Below are positions 25,951-38,543 of a stretch of DNA of 64,000 bases, piece after piece. How positions within the stretch are numbered: position 1 is the stretch's first letter; every line of letters begins with the position of its first letter. Position numbers and translations under genes: made by a program. This stretch comes from Malania oleifera. Taxonomy: Eukaryota > Streptophyta > Magnoliopsida > Santalales > Ximeniaceae. The DNA lies in NCBI RefSeq assembly GCF_029873635.1, contig NC_080423.1:94831191-94895190 (forward strand), in the 5' to 3' direction. The notes under the pieces are model-generated. The model was not told the DNA's origin. It saw only the letters and a program-made list of their open reading frames with translations, and ran no database searches.

Positions 25951-26789
25951 AGTATTCCCAACCAATCAAGAAACTTGTATAATATCACAACTTCGTATAT
26001 ATTCATATTTTAGTATAAAATCCATACTTAGAATAAAATCACATTCCAGTATAAAATCACAATTTCACATGTAATCTCAGTATAAAAACTATCTTTTCCT
26101 TTCTCATTATAAAAATGTCATGTCTGTATAAATTACATTTCTAAGGATAAAAAATATCATGTTTGTATCTCGGTAAAAAACCAACATTTCACATATTTCA
26201 CAAATTCACAGTATTTCCAACATTTCCATAAAATCAGTACCATTTTACCATTTCACCATATAATACCATAAAAAAATATTTTGATTCAATTATGCAATAA
26301 AACATATTATTCTCATGCCACACGATTTAAATTATAATTTTGAAATACTCTAAACTACCCGGGGAAAATATATTTTGCTGAGAAATATATTAAATCAACT
26401 TCTAGGGTTTACTCAACTCAAACACCTAGTTTCTCAAAAATATAATAACTCATAATCATAATTCTCATATATCTGAATATTCTAAAAAATTATATATATC
26501 ATTTCTGTAATTAAATACTACGAATTAATCGGTGAATTTTCTAAGAATACCTGACATAATCTATCCCCTTTCCTGATTCTTGGAGAAATGCATGTAGGGA
26601 TCCTAAAGCAATGTTTGCGGCATTCGCGCAAATCCTTGTATTCACATACCTTAGTTTAATCAGCTCAACCTCCGAATTACAATTATTTTAATATTCCTAG
26701 ACTCACACGCTCCCATTAACTGGTTAAATTCTAAAAACACGGGTTTGATCCATTTCCCATATTTAAATTTAATTTCTAACATATTTAAA

Positions 26790-27150
26790 AACACCAATAT
26801 GATCAAATCCCTGCAGTTTAATCTAATTCCACAATATTCCCCCAAAATTCTATTTAATCAAATCCCTACAGTTTAACTTAATCCTAGGAATATTTCCAAA
26901 GATCTAATATAATAAAATCCAGCAGTTTAATTTAATCCCAGGAATATTTCCAAAAATCTAATATAATCCAATCTTGCAGTTTAATTTAATTCCAGGAATA
27001 TCTCCAAAAATCTAATATAATCCAATCCTGCGGTTTAATTTAATCCCAGGAATATCTCCAAAAGTCTAATATAATCCAATTCTGTAGTTTAATTTAATCC
27101 CAGGAATATCTCAAAAAATCTAATATAATCAAATACTACAATTTAATAAT
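26790..27150 (-). repeat. ~54-bp tandem array in gypsy C LTR
   Basis: About six units around 'cccaggaatatctccaaaaa' plus 'tctaatataatccaatcctg' and 'cagtttaattt'. The matching array in the right LTR is at 33840-34175. Confidence 0.88.
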
Positions 27151-27803
27151 TAAATACTAGAATTTAATCGGTTAAATTTTTAAAACAACAGACACAATTT
27201 GTACTCCTCACCTTATCCCAGGAGTAGTTTCTAGGAAGTTCAAATCACAAATCCACACTAATTAAAACAACGAGGATGGAAGTTGAGACCCTCATATCAC
27301 GTCTGATCGTCAATTTAGTTGAAGATTTGAGAAAAAAATTAAGGAGAGGAAGAGAGAGTTTACCTTATCCCTGGAGCGGTGCCTACGACGACCCTACGAC
27401 AAATCCACTCCAGTTAAAATGTCGGTGGTCAAATTTGGAACCCAGGGATATTTCCATTCTTCAATCAGCGCATGATTCGTCGAAGAAATCTTAGAGAGAG
27501 AAAGAGATGGAGTGTGGAGAGAGAGAGAAAGTAAAGAGAGAGAGAGAGAGACAAAGTACGCTTTGGGGGGGTTCTGTTTGCAATTGCAATTCAAGTCCTC
27601 ACGAACTTGATTTCATATATATATATATATTATAACTTTATTATATTATATTAATATTATATATATGTATATGTGTATATATATATATATATATACCCTA
27701 TTATATTATTTATTTAATTAATTAATAATTAATAATATATATGTATATTATATATATATATATATATTACACTTCCATGCATATAATTTTCTAGGGCGCT
27801 ACA

Positions 27804-27819
27804 TTCTCTCCTCCTTATA
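27804..27819 (-). other. Polypurine tract of gypsy element C
   Basis: The minus strand reads TATAAGGAGGAGAGAA immediately before the TGTAGCGCCC LTR start. The preceding 'tttcaaggacaaaaattct' block is characteristic of the 3' end of Del/Tekay elements. It primes plus-strand DNA synthesis. Confidence 0.8.
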
Positions 27820-28324
27820 GAATTTTTGTCCTTGAAATTAGCTAAATATCACTTCAAATAAAATCCTTCGTTAACCTATCGATTTTAATTTAAACTCGCA
27901 AAGAACCCCTTTTTAAAACTGGTAATTAACATGATCTGATGGACTGGCCATCTTGCTTTAATACCCTATGCTAGAACATCAACATCCAATAACTTCAATT
28001 CTCATTTTCAGTTTCCCAAAATCTATCATGGACTTAACCTTTATCTCTCAGTAGACTTTATATTTTGGATATTCTTTTAAAAGCTCCTAGCATAAAATTC
28101 CATTAGAAAGCCCCAATCGAAATTAACTGCCAACAAGATTAACATGAATGGTTTAACATAATTTAGTTAAGCAACAAGAGAGGAAGCCTAAAAATAATCT
28201 ACAACGCACACTTGGGTAAACTTCTTGGCAACTAATCCATTGTGTTCTTCATTTCATAGAGAATTATCATAGTGTAGACTCAATGACTTAAACAATCTCC
28301 TTGCAAAGAAGCAAATCCAGTCAC

Positions 28325-30240
28325 ACTAGGATGGTTCTTTTAATCTCAGCATTAGCAGGTATACATAGTCTGGTGCGGAATCTCAACACTCCATCATCTG
28401 AGATATTAAAATCACCTCCTTAACCACTCTGCACTTTATCCCTAATTTGTACCAATTTTGTATCTTATATATAAGCAATCTTAATTCTATCCAATAGAGT
28501 CAGCTGAAGCACCAAATTGGCAATAAATGTCTGGTGATTCCCTTCTACCAACTTCACACCCAACCTTTCTAAATCCATCTGGATCGGATGTTGAGTCACT
28601 ATTACTGATACTAAGGCATTCTCTGATTTCTAGCTCATAGCATCAACTATCACATTAGCCTTCCTTGGGTGGTAAATGATGGTGCAGTCATAATCTTTAA
28701 TTAACTTCAGCCACCTCCTCTGCTTCATATTTAATTCCTTCTGTGTGAAAAAGTACTTCAGGCTTTTATGATCTGTGAAGATCTCGCACCTACCCCCATA
28801 CAAATAATGTCTCCAAATTTTCAAAGCTAAACCACCGCTGCTAATTCTAGATCATGGGTAGGGTAATTCTTTTCATACTTTTTAAGTTGTAGGGAAGCAT
28901 AAGTTACCACTTTCCCCTGTTGCATCAGCACACAACCGAGCCTTTTGTGTGACACATCACTGTAAATTACAAAATCTCTTTTTCTAGAAGGGATTTTCAG
29001 AACCAGTGCAGTGATGAGTCACTGCTAGAACTCCTGAAAACTCTGTTCACACCCATCTGTCCATTCAAACTTTATACTCTTCCTGGTTAATTTTGTCAAA
29101 GGAGCTGACAATTTAGAGAATGCCTCTACAAACTGGCGGTAGTATCCTACCAATCCAAGAAACTCCAGAATTCCTACACATTTTACAGTCTTTCCCAGTC
29201 CACTGCCCTCAATCTTGCTCGAATCCACATAAATGCCACCCTTGGACATCATGTGTTCAAGGAAGGTGACTTGTTTCAACCAGAACTCACATTTCTTGAA
29301 TTTGGTATATAACTTTTTTTCTCTCGGCACTTGTAAAACTATTCTCAAATAATCCTCGTGCTCTTCAGGGTTCTTTGAATACACTAGAATATCATCAATA
29401 AAAACTACAACAAATTGATCTAGGTACTGATGAAAAACCCTGTTCATCATATCCATGAATACGACAGGAATATTCGTCAGTTCGAACAGCAAAACTAGGA
29501 ACTCATAATGGCCATATCGGATCCAGAACGCTGTCTTTGGAACTTCCTCCACCTTAACCTTCACTTGATGGTACCCAAATCATGGATCAATCTTGGAAAA
29601 AGTCTTTGTTCCCTGAAACTGATCAAACAAATCATCAATGTAGGGAAGCGGGTATGTATTCTTAATTATCACTTTATTTATCTCTTTGTAGTCGATGCAC
29701 ATTCTCATCGATTCATCTTTCTTTTTCACAAACAATACTGACGCTCCCCAAGTTGACACGCTGAGCCTGATAAACCCCCTATCTAACAATTCCTGTAGTT
29801 ATTCTTTCAACTCTTTTAATTCCGCCGATGCCATTCTATATGACGCTTTAGAAATCGGCGATGTTCCTAAAGACAAATCAATAGCAAACTCTACCTCACG
29901 ATCAGGAGGCAGTCTTGACAAATCCTCCGAAAATACATCAGGAAAATTACTCACTATCGGGATATCCTCTAACCTCAACTCCCCTTCTAATGCTTCCTTT
30001 ACACAGGCCCTGTCCCTGACATCCCTCCAGTAGCAACCTCCTTGCCTGGATGGTTGATAATATTAGTGGTGGGGTATGCACACATGTCCCCACAAACTTG
30101 TACTCCTGCTCTCTTGGAGGTTTGAATACTACCTCTTTCTTATAACAGTCAATAATGACATAATTGACAGCTAACCAGTCCATTGCCAAGATCATAACAA
30201 ACTTGTGCATATCAAGCACTACAAGATCAGTAGGCAATAT
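28325..30240 (-). pseudogene. Degenerate Ty3/gypsy pol: protease, reverse transcriptase, RNase H
   Basis: Read on the minus strand from about 30240 leftward, the segments are as follows. A protease-region remnant (29947-30237; [28 protein letters not shown]). The RT N-terminal part (29580-29789; [29 protein letters not shown]). The RT core with the catalytic FIDDILVYS motif, and the start of the thumb (29025-29564). RNase H (28630-28824; [10 protein letters not shown] ... [13 protein letters not shown]). A linker remnant follows to about 28325. The polyprotein would copy element RNA into DNA. An in-frame stop separates 29580 from 29564, and further breaks occur around 28824-29025 and 29789-29947. 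No integrase HHCC or DDE sequence follows RNase H; the next ~500 bp is 3' noncoding. Domain identity is clear and non-function is certain. Confidence 0.88.
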
Positions 30241-30458
30241 CTTTCCTTAAATATCCACTGGATAATCCTTAAGCACTTTTCTACATTTTACCATTCTTCC
30301 TATTGGTGTGGCTACAAATAATTTGGTGTCTAACAATTAAGTTTCCATATTACACAGTCTAATATTCTTCCAAGAAATAAACGCACATATTGCTTCTAAA
30401 TCACGCAAAACAATAGCTTTAACTGAAATTATAACTATAATACCTGTCACCATGTCAC

Positions 30459-31335
30459 CTACAGTCTCCGCCTTTTCTGGTGTAAGCGCATACACCTACG
30501 CTTGGGTGGTGTTCCTTTGCTAGCTACCTTGGGGTGCTTGATTGTTTCCCAAGGTATGCTTGGTTGTTTCCCTCGAAATTGTCTAGAAGCATACATATTA
30601 CTAGGTGGCGCACGACAGTCACGTGCCACGTGTCCGAATCTACCACACTGATAATAGATCACCTTCATAATCCGACATTCCCCCAAATGTCTCTTGTAAC
30701 ACCTAGGACAAGGAGGGCATGATAGATAACCCTGTTTAGTGATTTTCCATTCCCTATCTTTGGCCTTTACTGCCACCATGTATTATTCAAGGCCCCTGAC
30801 TGGTACCTTCTTGAAATCTAGGAGGCATGGTCCTCTTCCTATGGTTTAGGTTCATAAACTCCTTCGTCTGGGGATCTCTAGTAGAAGAGTGAATGTGTCG
30901 ATCATAGAAAATGTCCTTAGAACGGTTCCATGTCAAGGTTGCTGGTTTTGAACTTTTTTCTTCGAGTAGCTTCACTGACATCCACCAACGCTTGGCCTCC
31001 CTAGTCATTTTAAAAAACAACATACAGAACTTTTTGCTCGTCTGCACAATAGAGACTTGCCAATATACCCTCCATCTCTTGGATCCATTCCTTCGCAATG
31101 ATTTGATCGGTTCCCCCCCCCCCCCCATAGAAGTCAGGGGATTCATGTAGGTAAATTGATCAATAGAGCAGCTCGGGTCAACAGGTGGGTAGTTCTGTCC
31201 CCTATAGTTCCACACAATCCCTGCCATGACCTGTTGGCCTACACTACACAGCACCTGTTCAAGGTCACTGCCATCTATGCTGGAAGCCCCCACGTTACCA
31301 CTACTTCCAGAATTTGTGTTATTCTCGGGATCCAT
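30459..31335 (-). pseudogene. Degenerate Ty3/gypsy gag
   Basis: It starts at the conserved-looking MDPENNTN (31335) and reads into a retrotransposon Gag domain (REAKRWWMSVKLLEE near 31000) and then zinc-binding sequence (CPRCYKRHLGEC and YYQCGRFGHVARDC, 30640-30730). In the last knuckle one expected Cys is Tyr. Gag forms the virus-like particle and packages element RNA. The frame is broken near 30780 and has a deletion between the Gag domain and 30779. It sits next to the 5' LTR/PBS and upstream of pol, in normal gypsy order. The poly-G run at 31112-31125 adds a likely indel. Confidence 0.85.
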
Positions 31336-32000
31336 CCTGAAAATAGAACGAAAACAATCTTAGATTTTCGATACCTTAACGTGACTGGTACAATTTTATT
31401 ACTAAGAAAATAGTTAAACATCCACATTTCCAAGTTAAGCCTTAAGGCACCACTCAGTCTCAAAACCATAACTATCCTCCTTCTTATATGCCTCAAGCCA
31501 TTTTAAGGACCAAACCCTGAATCCGCAGAAATTATGACCTACCAAACCAACTAACATCTCAAGTTCCAGTCCCTTTGCTCAGAAACAAAAACCATCAAGA
31601 GGTTTACCAAAATTTCCCTGGAAATAGAACAAAGTAGTTTAAGGATCCTAACTTTATAACATAACTAGTACATTCATCTAACTAAGGATTGTAAAATATC
31701 CTTTTACCACCAATTGACTTAACATCCTTATTCCCAGTTTAAGAATCACTCTTACCACTCAAAAATAAGAACCAACGATAGTTTACTATGACTTTCTTGA
31801 AATCGTCACCCCAAGAAAATCATAGAAACCACCACGGAATTTCCTGTCTCTAGGCTACAAGATTGAACCCTAAATTTCTATCTTATCCTCCATCAATGTC
31901 TGACTCATATCCCAATCTACCCATATCCTACTCTCCTCAAGATCAATTCTTGTACTCCAGTATTGTATTCTGCTGAAGTCTACAGAACCTAACAACCTAG

Positions 32001-32012
32001 GCTCTAATACCA
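32001..32012 (-). other. Primer binding site of gypsy element C
   Basis: The minus strand reads TGGTATTAGAGC, one mismatch from the initiator-Met-tRNA complement. It sits three bases from the LTR start at 32016. Confidence 0.8.
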
Positions 32013-32238
32013 AACTGTGATGACCTGATTTTTCTACCATTTTTTTTTCAACAATAATAATCAATCATCATCTGTCAACGAACTCTAATACCATACATTA
32101 CACATAACCTGACCCTGAGGGAGGGTACCAGGTATTCAATCCATCCAAACATACTATCCATGCAGCGGATTACATACAATGTCTGAGCCTAATATACATT
32201 ACCATCCAAAATGCTATATAATACTAGAGTGCTGAGAC

Positions 32239-32279
<41 letters not shown>

Positions 32280-32668
32280 TCCCTAAAAATCTATAAAATA
32301 GTCTAGGGGTTACACAAAACACATCCCCTAACTCAAACACTTACCCTGAATACTAGGGTACCATAGTCTCCTCTACCTTGGAGCTCTCTCTGCTGGTCTG
32401 TCTTGGTTTCCTGAAATGTTTAAATTCTGGGTGAAACGCCTCTCAGTAAGAAGGAATAGATTATTATCAGCGCGTGGCAGATGAGTTCTTACTTAAGCAA
32501 AACATAGCCATTAATTTAACTTTAACTAAAAAGGCATCTATATATATCATAACTCACACATATATAACTTAAAATACACATTTCTTCTCAAACATACTTT
32601 TAGCTACGGAAATAATTCTATTTTTCGTAAATCTACGTATATGTATTTTCACATTGGAATTTTCGTAC

Positions 32669-32940
32669 TGAGCATATCTCCCCCATCGACATTAGTGCAA
32701 ACTTCATAACATAATTTCCTTACTGAGCATACCTCCCCCACGGGCATGAGTAAAAACTTCATAACATAATTTCCGTACAGAGCATACCTCCCCCACCGGC
32801 ATCAGTATAAACTTCATAACATAATTTTCGTACTGAACATACTTCCCCCGCCAGCATCAGTACAAACTTCATAACATAATTTCCGTACTGTGCATACCTC
32901 CCCTACCGACATCAGTACAAACTTCATAACACAAATACTA
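32669..32940 (-). repeat. 55-bp tandem array in right LTR (five units)
   Basis: Same consensus as the array at 25625-25950 but with one unit fewer, so the two LTRs have diverged in copy number since insertion. Confidence 0.88.
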
Positions 32941-33839
32941 CAGTATTCCCAACCAATCAAGAAACCAATATAATATCACAACTTTGTATATATTCATAAT
33001 TTAGTATAAAATTCATACTCAATATAAAATCATATTCCTATATAAAATCACAATTTCACATATGTAATCTCAGTATAAAAACTATCTTTTCCTTTCTCAT
33101 TATAAAAATGCCATGTCTTTATAAATTACATTTTCCAGTATTAAAATATCATGTCTGTATAAATCACATTTCTAAGTATAAAAAATATCATGTCTGTGTC
33201 CCGGTATAAAACCGGCATTTCACATACTTCATAAATTCACAGTATTTCCAACATTTCCATAAAATCAGTACCATTTCACCATTTCACCGTATAATACCAT
33301 AAAAAAAATATTCTGATTCAATTATGCAATAAAACATATTATTCTCATGCCACACGATTTAAATTATAATTTCGGAATACTGTAAACTATCAGGGGAAAA
33401 TATATTTTGCTGAGAAATAATATTAAATCAACTTCTAGGGTTTACTCAACTCAAACACTCGGTTTTCCAAAAATATAATAACTCATAATCATAATTCTCA
33501 TATGCCTGAATATTCTGAAAAATGATATATATCATTTCTGTAATTAAATACTACAAATTAATTGGTGAAATTTCTGAAAATACCTGACATAATCTATTCC
33601 CTTAACTAATTCCTAGAGAAATTCCTGTAGGGATCCTAAAGCAATGCCTGTGGCGTTCGTACAAATCCCTGTTTTCACATACCCTAGTTTAATCAATTCA
33701 ACCTCAGAATTACAATTATTTTAATATTCCTAAGCTCACACGTTCTCATTAACTGGTTAAATTCTAAAAACGCGGGTTTGATCCACTTCCCATATTTAAA
33801 TTTAATTTCTAACATATTTAAAAACATCAATATGATAAA

Positions 33840-34175
33840 ATCCTCGCAGTTTAATCTAATTCCATAATATTCCCCAAAAAATCTATTTAATCAAATCCTT
33901 GCAATTTAGCTTAATCCTAGGAATATTTCCAAAAATCTAATATAATAAAATCCTGTGGTTTAATTTAATTCCAGCAATATTTCCAAAGATCTAAAATAAT
34001 CCAATCCTACAGTTTAATTTAATCCCAAGAATATCTCTTTAAAAATCTAATATAATCCAATCCTATAGTTTAATTTAATCTCAAGAATATCTCTAAAACT
34101 CTAATATAATCCAATCTCGCAGTTTAATTTAATCCCAAAAATATCTCCAAAAATCTAATATAATCAAATACTACA
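33840..34175 (-). repeat. ~54-bp tandem array in right LTR
   Basis: Counterpart of 26790-27150, with about six units of the 'aatatctccaaaaatctaat' type. Confidence 0.85.
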
Positions 34176-34602
34176 ATTTAATAATTAAATACTAGAATTT
34201 AATTAGTTAAATTTTTAAAACAACAGACACAATTTGTATTCCTCGCCTTATTCTAGGAGTGGTACCTAGGAAGCCCAAATCACAAATCCACTTTGATTAA
34301 AACAACGAGGATGGAAGCTGGAACCCTGATATTGCGTTTGATTGTCAATTTAGCTGAAGATCTGAGAAAAAAATTGAGAAGAAAGAGAGAGAGTTTACCT
34401 TATCCCTTAAGTGGTGCTTGTGACAATCCTACAACAAATCTACTTCAGTTAAAATGTCGGTGGTCGAATTTAGAACCCAGGGATACTTCCCTTTTTTCAA
34501 TCGGCACACAATTCGTTGAAGAAATCTTAGAGAGAGAAAGAGATGGAGCGTGGAGAGAGAGAAAGTAGAAAGAGAAACGGAGAGTACGCTTTGGGGGGTT
34601 TC

Positions 34603-35160
34603 TATGGGTGAGCAAACTAGCGGTAGATATGGTTCGGTTAACTTAACCAATACCCCCAAACCATTAACCAAACTGAAGTTTCGATTCATTAGAAAATGTG
34701 AATTGAAACTGAACCGTTTAAAATGGTTAACAGCCAATTTTTGGACTAATATCCAATTGTTGACCGAATTGAGCGTTAAGTATAATTTAAAAATTTTAAA
34801 GTCACCAAAATAAACTTTTTCATTCATAATAATCAACATGTAAATTAAATATATTTAATAAAAATTTAAGCATGAATATTAGATTAGTACAACTTTTTAA
34901 ATTTAAATTATTAAAATTTTATATAATATTGTATATAATATGTATTTTATATGTATATTTATAATTTATTGGTTTGATTCGGTTAATTGTGGTTACTGAA
35001 TGAGTTGAATTGAAACCAAACTGATAACTGAAAAAAAATTAAAAATTTTGAATTGAAACCAAACCGAAAAAATAGTTCACAGTTTTTTGTTTCAGTTTGG
35101 TTTGCTTTTGCAATTTGATTTGATTTTTCGATTTTTCTTGACCACGTCTAGAGCAAACAA
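34603..35160. mobile_element. Candidate hAT-like MITE remnant
   Basis: It begins 'atgggtgagcaaactagcgg' and contains GGTTCGGTTAAC and TTTGGTTTGG motifs in both orientations, ending near 'gaccacgtctag'. The motif style resembles plant hAT MITEs that begin with GGGTGAGCA. The terminal inverted repeats match poorly and no 8-bp duplication was found, so this is tentative. Confidence 0.3.
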
Positions 35161-35344
35161 TTGGTTTGATTAATTTGGTAAAATTTTAGAATTGATTAAT
35201 TTTGTTGTTAATTTTTTTTATTAATTGAATTGACCAAAATATACTAAATAATTGACATATATAATGTGTGGGTATATATATAATTAAATTTAGTTTTTTT
35301 GTGTGTGCATATACATTAACATAAACAACCAATATATATATATT

Positions 35345-35800
35345 TGTTATACCCCAAATATATCACCTACCATAAATCAAGAGGAGATTAGAACCCAACA
35401 TTGATGAGGGCAATTACCACCTAAGTCAATTGCTCAGTTAGAACAATTGGTGTCGGCGCCATGATGACCGGAGCGATCTATGCCAGTGCTGTAATAATCG
35501 GAGGGATTCATGCCAAGTGCCATAAACACACTCATAAATGGTTAATCTCATAAAAATCAGACCTTACCAATATAAAAGGGGAGCACTGCAAAGAGGTAAG
35601 ACATCTCATTCTAACCCATTTTACTATTGCTTACAACCTCTCAAGCCAATCCCTTACTTAGGCATCAGAGAGATCCCTCGGAGTACACCCTGAGTCCTCT
35701 AAGCTACTCTTATTTCATCATTTTTTCAGGTGATCGAGATCGAAAAGTTCATCGGAGGTCATTCAACATTCCTATTCCGCAACAATATTAGTAATCAAGT
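35345..35800 (+). repeat. Fragment of a Tat/Ogre-like gypsy LTR
   Basis: It begins TGTTATACCCC. A TATA box, TATAAAAGG (35571), is followed about 70 bp later by 'acttaggcatcagagagatc' and 'tcctctaagctactc', a block that resembles the R/U5 region of Tat-lineage gypsy LTRs. No PBS follows, so it is truncated. Confidence 0.45.
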
Positions 35801-37682
35801 TTGGCTCTTCAATTACATGTAGGTAATCAGACTGAGTCTTGCTGGAAATAATTTAAAATTTATTTTATTTAAGCAAAATGCTCAAGGACTTAATAAAAAG
35901 AAAAAAAAACTTGGAAATTTGAAATTTTACAAAGAATAAATTACAGTAAAGAGATTGTACGTTGATGCACAAAAATGCTATTGTCTTTAAATCGAATTTG
36001 CCACCTTTAGCAATGTAGTAGGTACTTAATGTCTGGTCCTCAAGATTCGACAATCTATGTTTTTAGTGAGCTGCACATTAAACCATAAGCTCAAGAACTA
36101 AACCCAATCGAGGCATAAGTTGATATTTTAACTAGAGAAAAGAAAAAGAGAGGGAAGAGGATAACAGTACTAGGAGAAGTGTTGAAAGGTTAAGTAGATT
36201 TCAAAAGTTATTAACGACGCCTTTTTATAGACATTATAGAACGGTGTTAGAGGTGAATTGAATTCACTATCTAAAATACTAAAAAATTGAAAACTAAACC
36301 TTATGACTAATTTAGTCAAAGAATTAGTTGTTGCTGCAAATTAAAATTAATAATAACTAGCTATTATTTCAAAATAAAATCAGAATCTGCCAACCATTAT
36401 TGTAATTGAAGATCGGAAAATCAATTAGTCAAATTTGATCAATTTTAAGCTTAGAAGGCATGCATATAGAATTAGGGATCAAATTTGATTGTGTTATGCC
36501 ATTTGAATGTGCCAAATAGGTCGACTTATCACTATTTGTTACATGGTTTTGGAGACATTCTACACAAGTTTGATTAGTCATCCCTCAAAAATAGTTAATT
36601 GCTTAAACATTATGTTAAATTTGGTTGACTAGTCTCTGAAGGTTGTCAACCATAATCTAAGCATAATAGCCCAAATTAGTTAATATGTTTTCTTTTGTTT
36701 TTAGTTGTGTTATAGTGTAGTACACAATACTATTACAATTGAGAGAGATGAACTAATACAAATAACAACTAAAAAGATCTTCAAACCCTCTCATTTTGGC
36801 ATATCTAATGACTTAACATCTTGTTAAATCACAACTTAAAAGCAAAATCATCAATCCTAATGGGGTTTATTGTTGTTGATAGTCATTTTTTTTACCCAAT
36901 AAAATAAAGAAACTAAGTTAAGTATATGAAACATTTAGTTAAAAAACACAAAGAAAAAGACTACAACATTAGGTGGTTGACCAACCACTTTTTGGTAGTC
37001 GACCGAACCCTTTTCCTTTTTTAGTTTGGTGCCACCTAACAATGGCTGATTGGCCCAGTGAAAATTTGAAAATTTAAGTTGATCCATTTGATTGACCAAT
37101 GATCTAGGCATGTCACATGTTCTAATAGTTGTCACATGTTAACAACAATTAGGGTAGTTGATAGTAAGCTATTCATGGAAATTCAAATTTATCGACATTA
37201 GATTCTAGTCCGGGGGTGTGCCGACGAATGGGACGTTGTTTGACGATTTTCGAAAACAAAAATGTCAAGAGCATAGGCAAAAACTATAAGAATATAGACA
37301 AGATTGAATAAACGAAGTCGCCACTTTTATTTATTTTTTAAGGGAAAATAAAGGAAAAAATTTTAAAAGGTCTATGACATAGAGAATAAGGTTCGGGAGT
37401 ACACTTGTGTGTAGAGAAGGTGGTTGACTGTTGTTCGCAGATGCGCAACGGAAGCCCTTTCACACACTTACGAATTAATTAACAAACAACCAATGCAATC
37501 ACTTAATGATGGACAATAGGAAAGAAATAATCAACATTATGCCTGAAACCGTTGACGGTTACAGCCCAAATCATCGATAGTTTTCCCTCTTCCTGCAGCC
37601 TTCTCCCTTGCTCTTGCTCCTCGCTTGACGTAACTTTCTCGGTACATGCGTTCTATTTAAAATATAAGCCACATCCCCAACA
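35801..37682. other. Gene-free repeat debris ending in a copia 3' LTR edge
   Basis: No gene is visible. A 'tagtcgaccgaac' motif near 36995 recalls family-A LTRs. The right edge (37682) ends CCCCAACA. On the minus strand this is a TGTTGGGGATGTGGC LTR start preceded by the purine run AGGTAGAGAT, the usual copia 3' LTR junction. The far LTR boundary could not be set. Confidence 0.4.
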
Positions 37683-37772
37683 ATCTCTACCTTGGCGAGT
37701 ATTCACCACTTAGGAAATCTGAAAGCATAATCGTTACTCCACTCGAGACAATAGATTGGGACCGTCTTCCAT

Positions 37773-38543
37773 CTAGCACCTGGAGATGTTGATCAAGTCC
37801 AAGCAATGCTTGAACTTGTCCATTGTGACTGGCTTCGTCAGCATATCAGCCGCATTGTCAGACATATGAACCTTTTCAAGTAAAATTTCTCTTGAAGCAA
37901 TCAATTCTCGGACCCTGTGATACTGCACATCAATGTGCTTTTTCCTTGCATGGTACACTTGATTCTTCACCAAGTAGATGACACTTTGACTATCACACTG
38001 CAGCTGAACTCCACCTTACTGGACACCCAGCTCTCTGAACAATTCCGTAAGCCACAACGCTTCCTTGGTAGCCTCAGCCACTGCCATGTACTCTGACTCA
38101 GTAGTAGATAAAGTTACGAGCGGTTGCACCATAGACCTCAAACAAATAGGTCCTTTTATAAGGGTAAATACGTACCTTGTGGTAGACCTCCTGTCATCCA
38201 AGTCTCCTGCGTAGTCAACATCCACGTACCGTACCACCGAAGGATCACTCGATTGTCCACTAAACGTAATGCCATATTCGGTCGTACCCCTCAAGTACCT
38301 GAGAATCCACTTGATAGCATCCCAGTGCTTTTGACCTGAATTCGAGAAGAACTTACTCACCACGTTGACATCATGTGCCAGATCCAACCAAAGTACACAA
38401 CATGACATACATCAAAAACCCCACTGCACTAGCATAAGGGACCTTCGACATATCATGAACCTCATTGTCTGTCCATGGGCATTGGGTGGTAGACAGCCTG
38501 AAATGACTCACCAAAGGTGTGCTCACTGGCTTAGCATTAGTTA
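37773..38543 (-). pseudogene. Ty1/copia pol C-terminal part (RNase H), interrupted
   Basis: On the minus strand the copia RNase H region is clear: WDAIKWILRYLRGT, YVDVDYAGDLDDRRSTT, TLSTTESEYMAVAEATKEALWL (38016-38408). The polyprotein terminus follows: HIDVQYHRVRELI ... DMLTKPV (37773-37973). RNase H removes RNA template during cDNA synthesis. Frames are shifted near 38010 and 38410. The upstream (RT) part continues at 44979-45060 across a 6.4-kb insertion flanked by AGTTA. Removing the insert and one AGTTA copy restores an open frame across the junction. The element is incomplete and dead. Confidence 0.88.

Larger units (their letters stand above)
22493..27803 (-). repeat. Left (3') LTR of gypsy element C, with nested solo LTR
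   Basis: It begins TGTGATGAACTG and ends GCGCTACA and pairs with the right LTR starting at 32016. It is enlarged by the solo family-B LTR at 22955-25437. It contains two tandem arrays (25625-25950 and 26790-27150) and a GA-rich tract near 27480-27550. Confidence 0.85.
22493..34602 (-). mobile_element. Ty3/gypsy (Del/Tekay-like) element lacking integrase
   Basis: This minus-strand element has its 3' LTR at 22493-27803, a polypurine tract at 27804-27819, decayed pol and gag, a primer site at 32001-32012, and a truncated 5' LTR from 32016. Gag and pol order and motifs (protease with '[11 protein letters not shown]', RT with FIDD, RNase H with [10 protein letters not shown]) place it in the chromovirus-like Del/Tekay group. 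The integrase region is absent: the post-RNase-H linker passes straight into 3' noncoding sequence. The left flank AAATC (22488-22492) has no partner because the right LTR is broken at about 34602. Confidence 0.82.
32016..34602 (-). repeat. Right (5') LTR of gypsy element C, truncated
   Basis: It matches the left LTR from 'tgtgatgacctgatttttct' to 'gtacgctttggggggtttct', then ends abruptly. The terminal ~230 bp, including the TA-rich segment and the GCGCTACA end, are missing. It lacks the family-B insertion and so preserves the empty site near 32486. An AC microsatellite lies at 32245-32272. Confidence 0.85.

Noticed and set aside
29508-31413. Plus-strand open frames opposite the gypsy gag-pol
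   Set aside because: They are antisense shadows of the minus-strand RT, protease and Gag, which have recognisable motifs.
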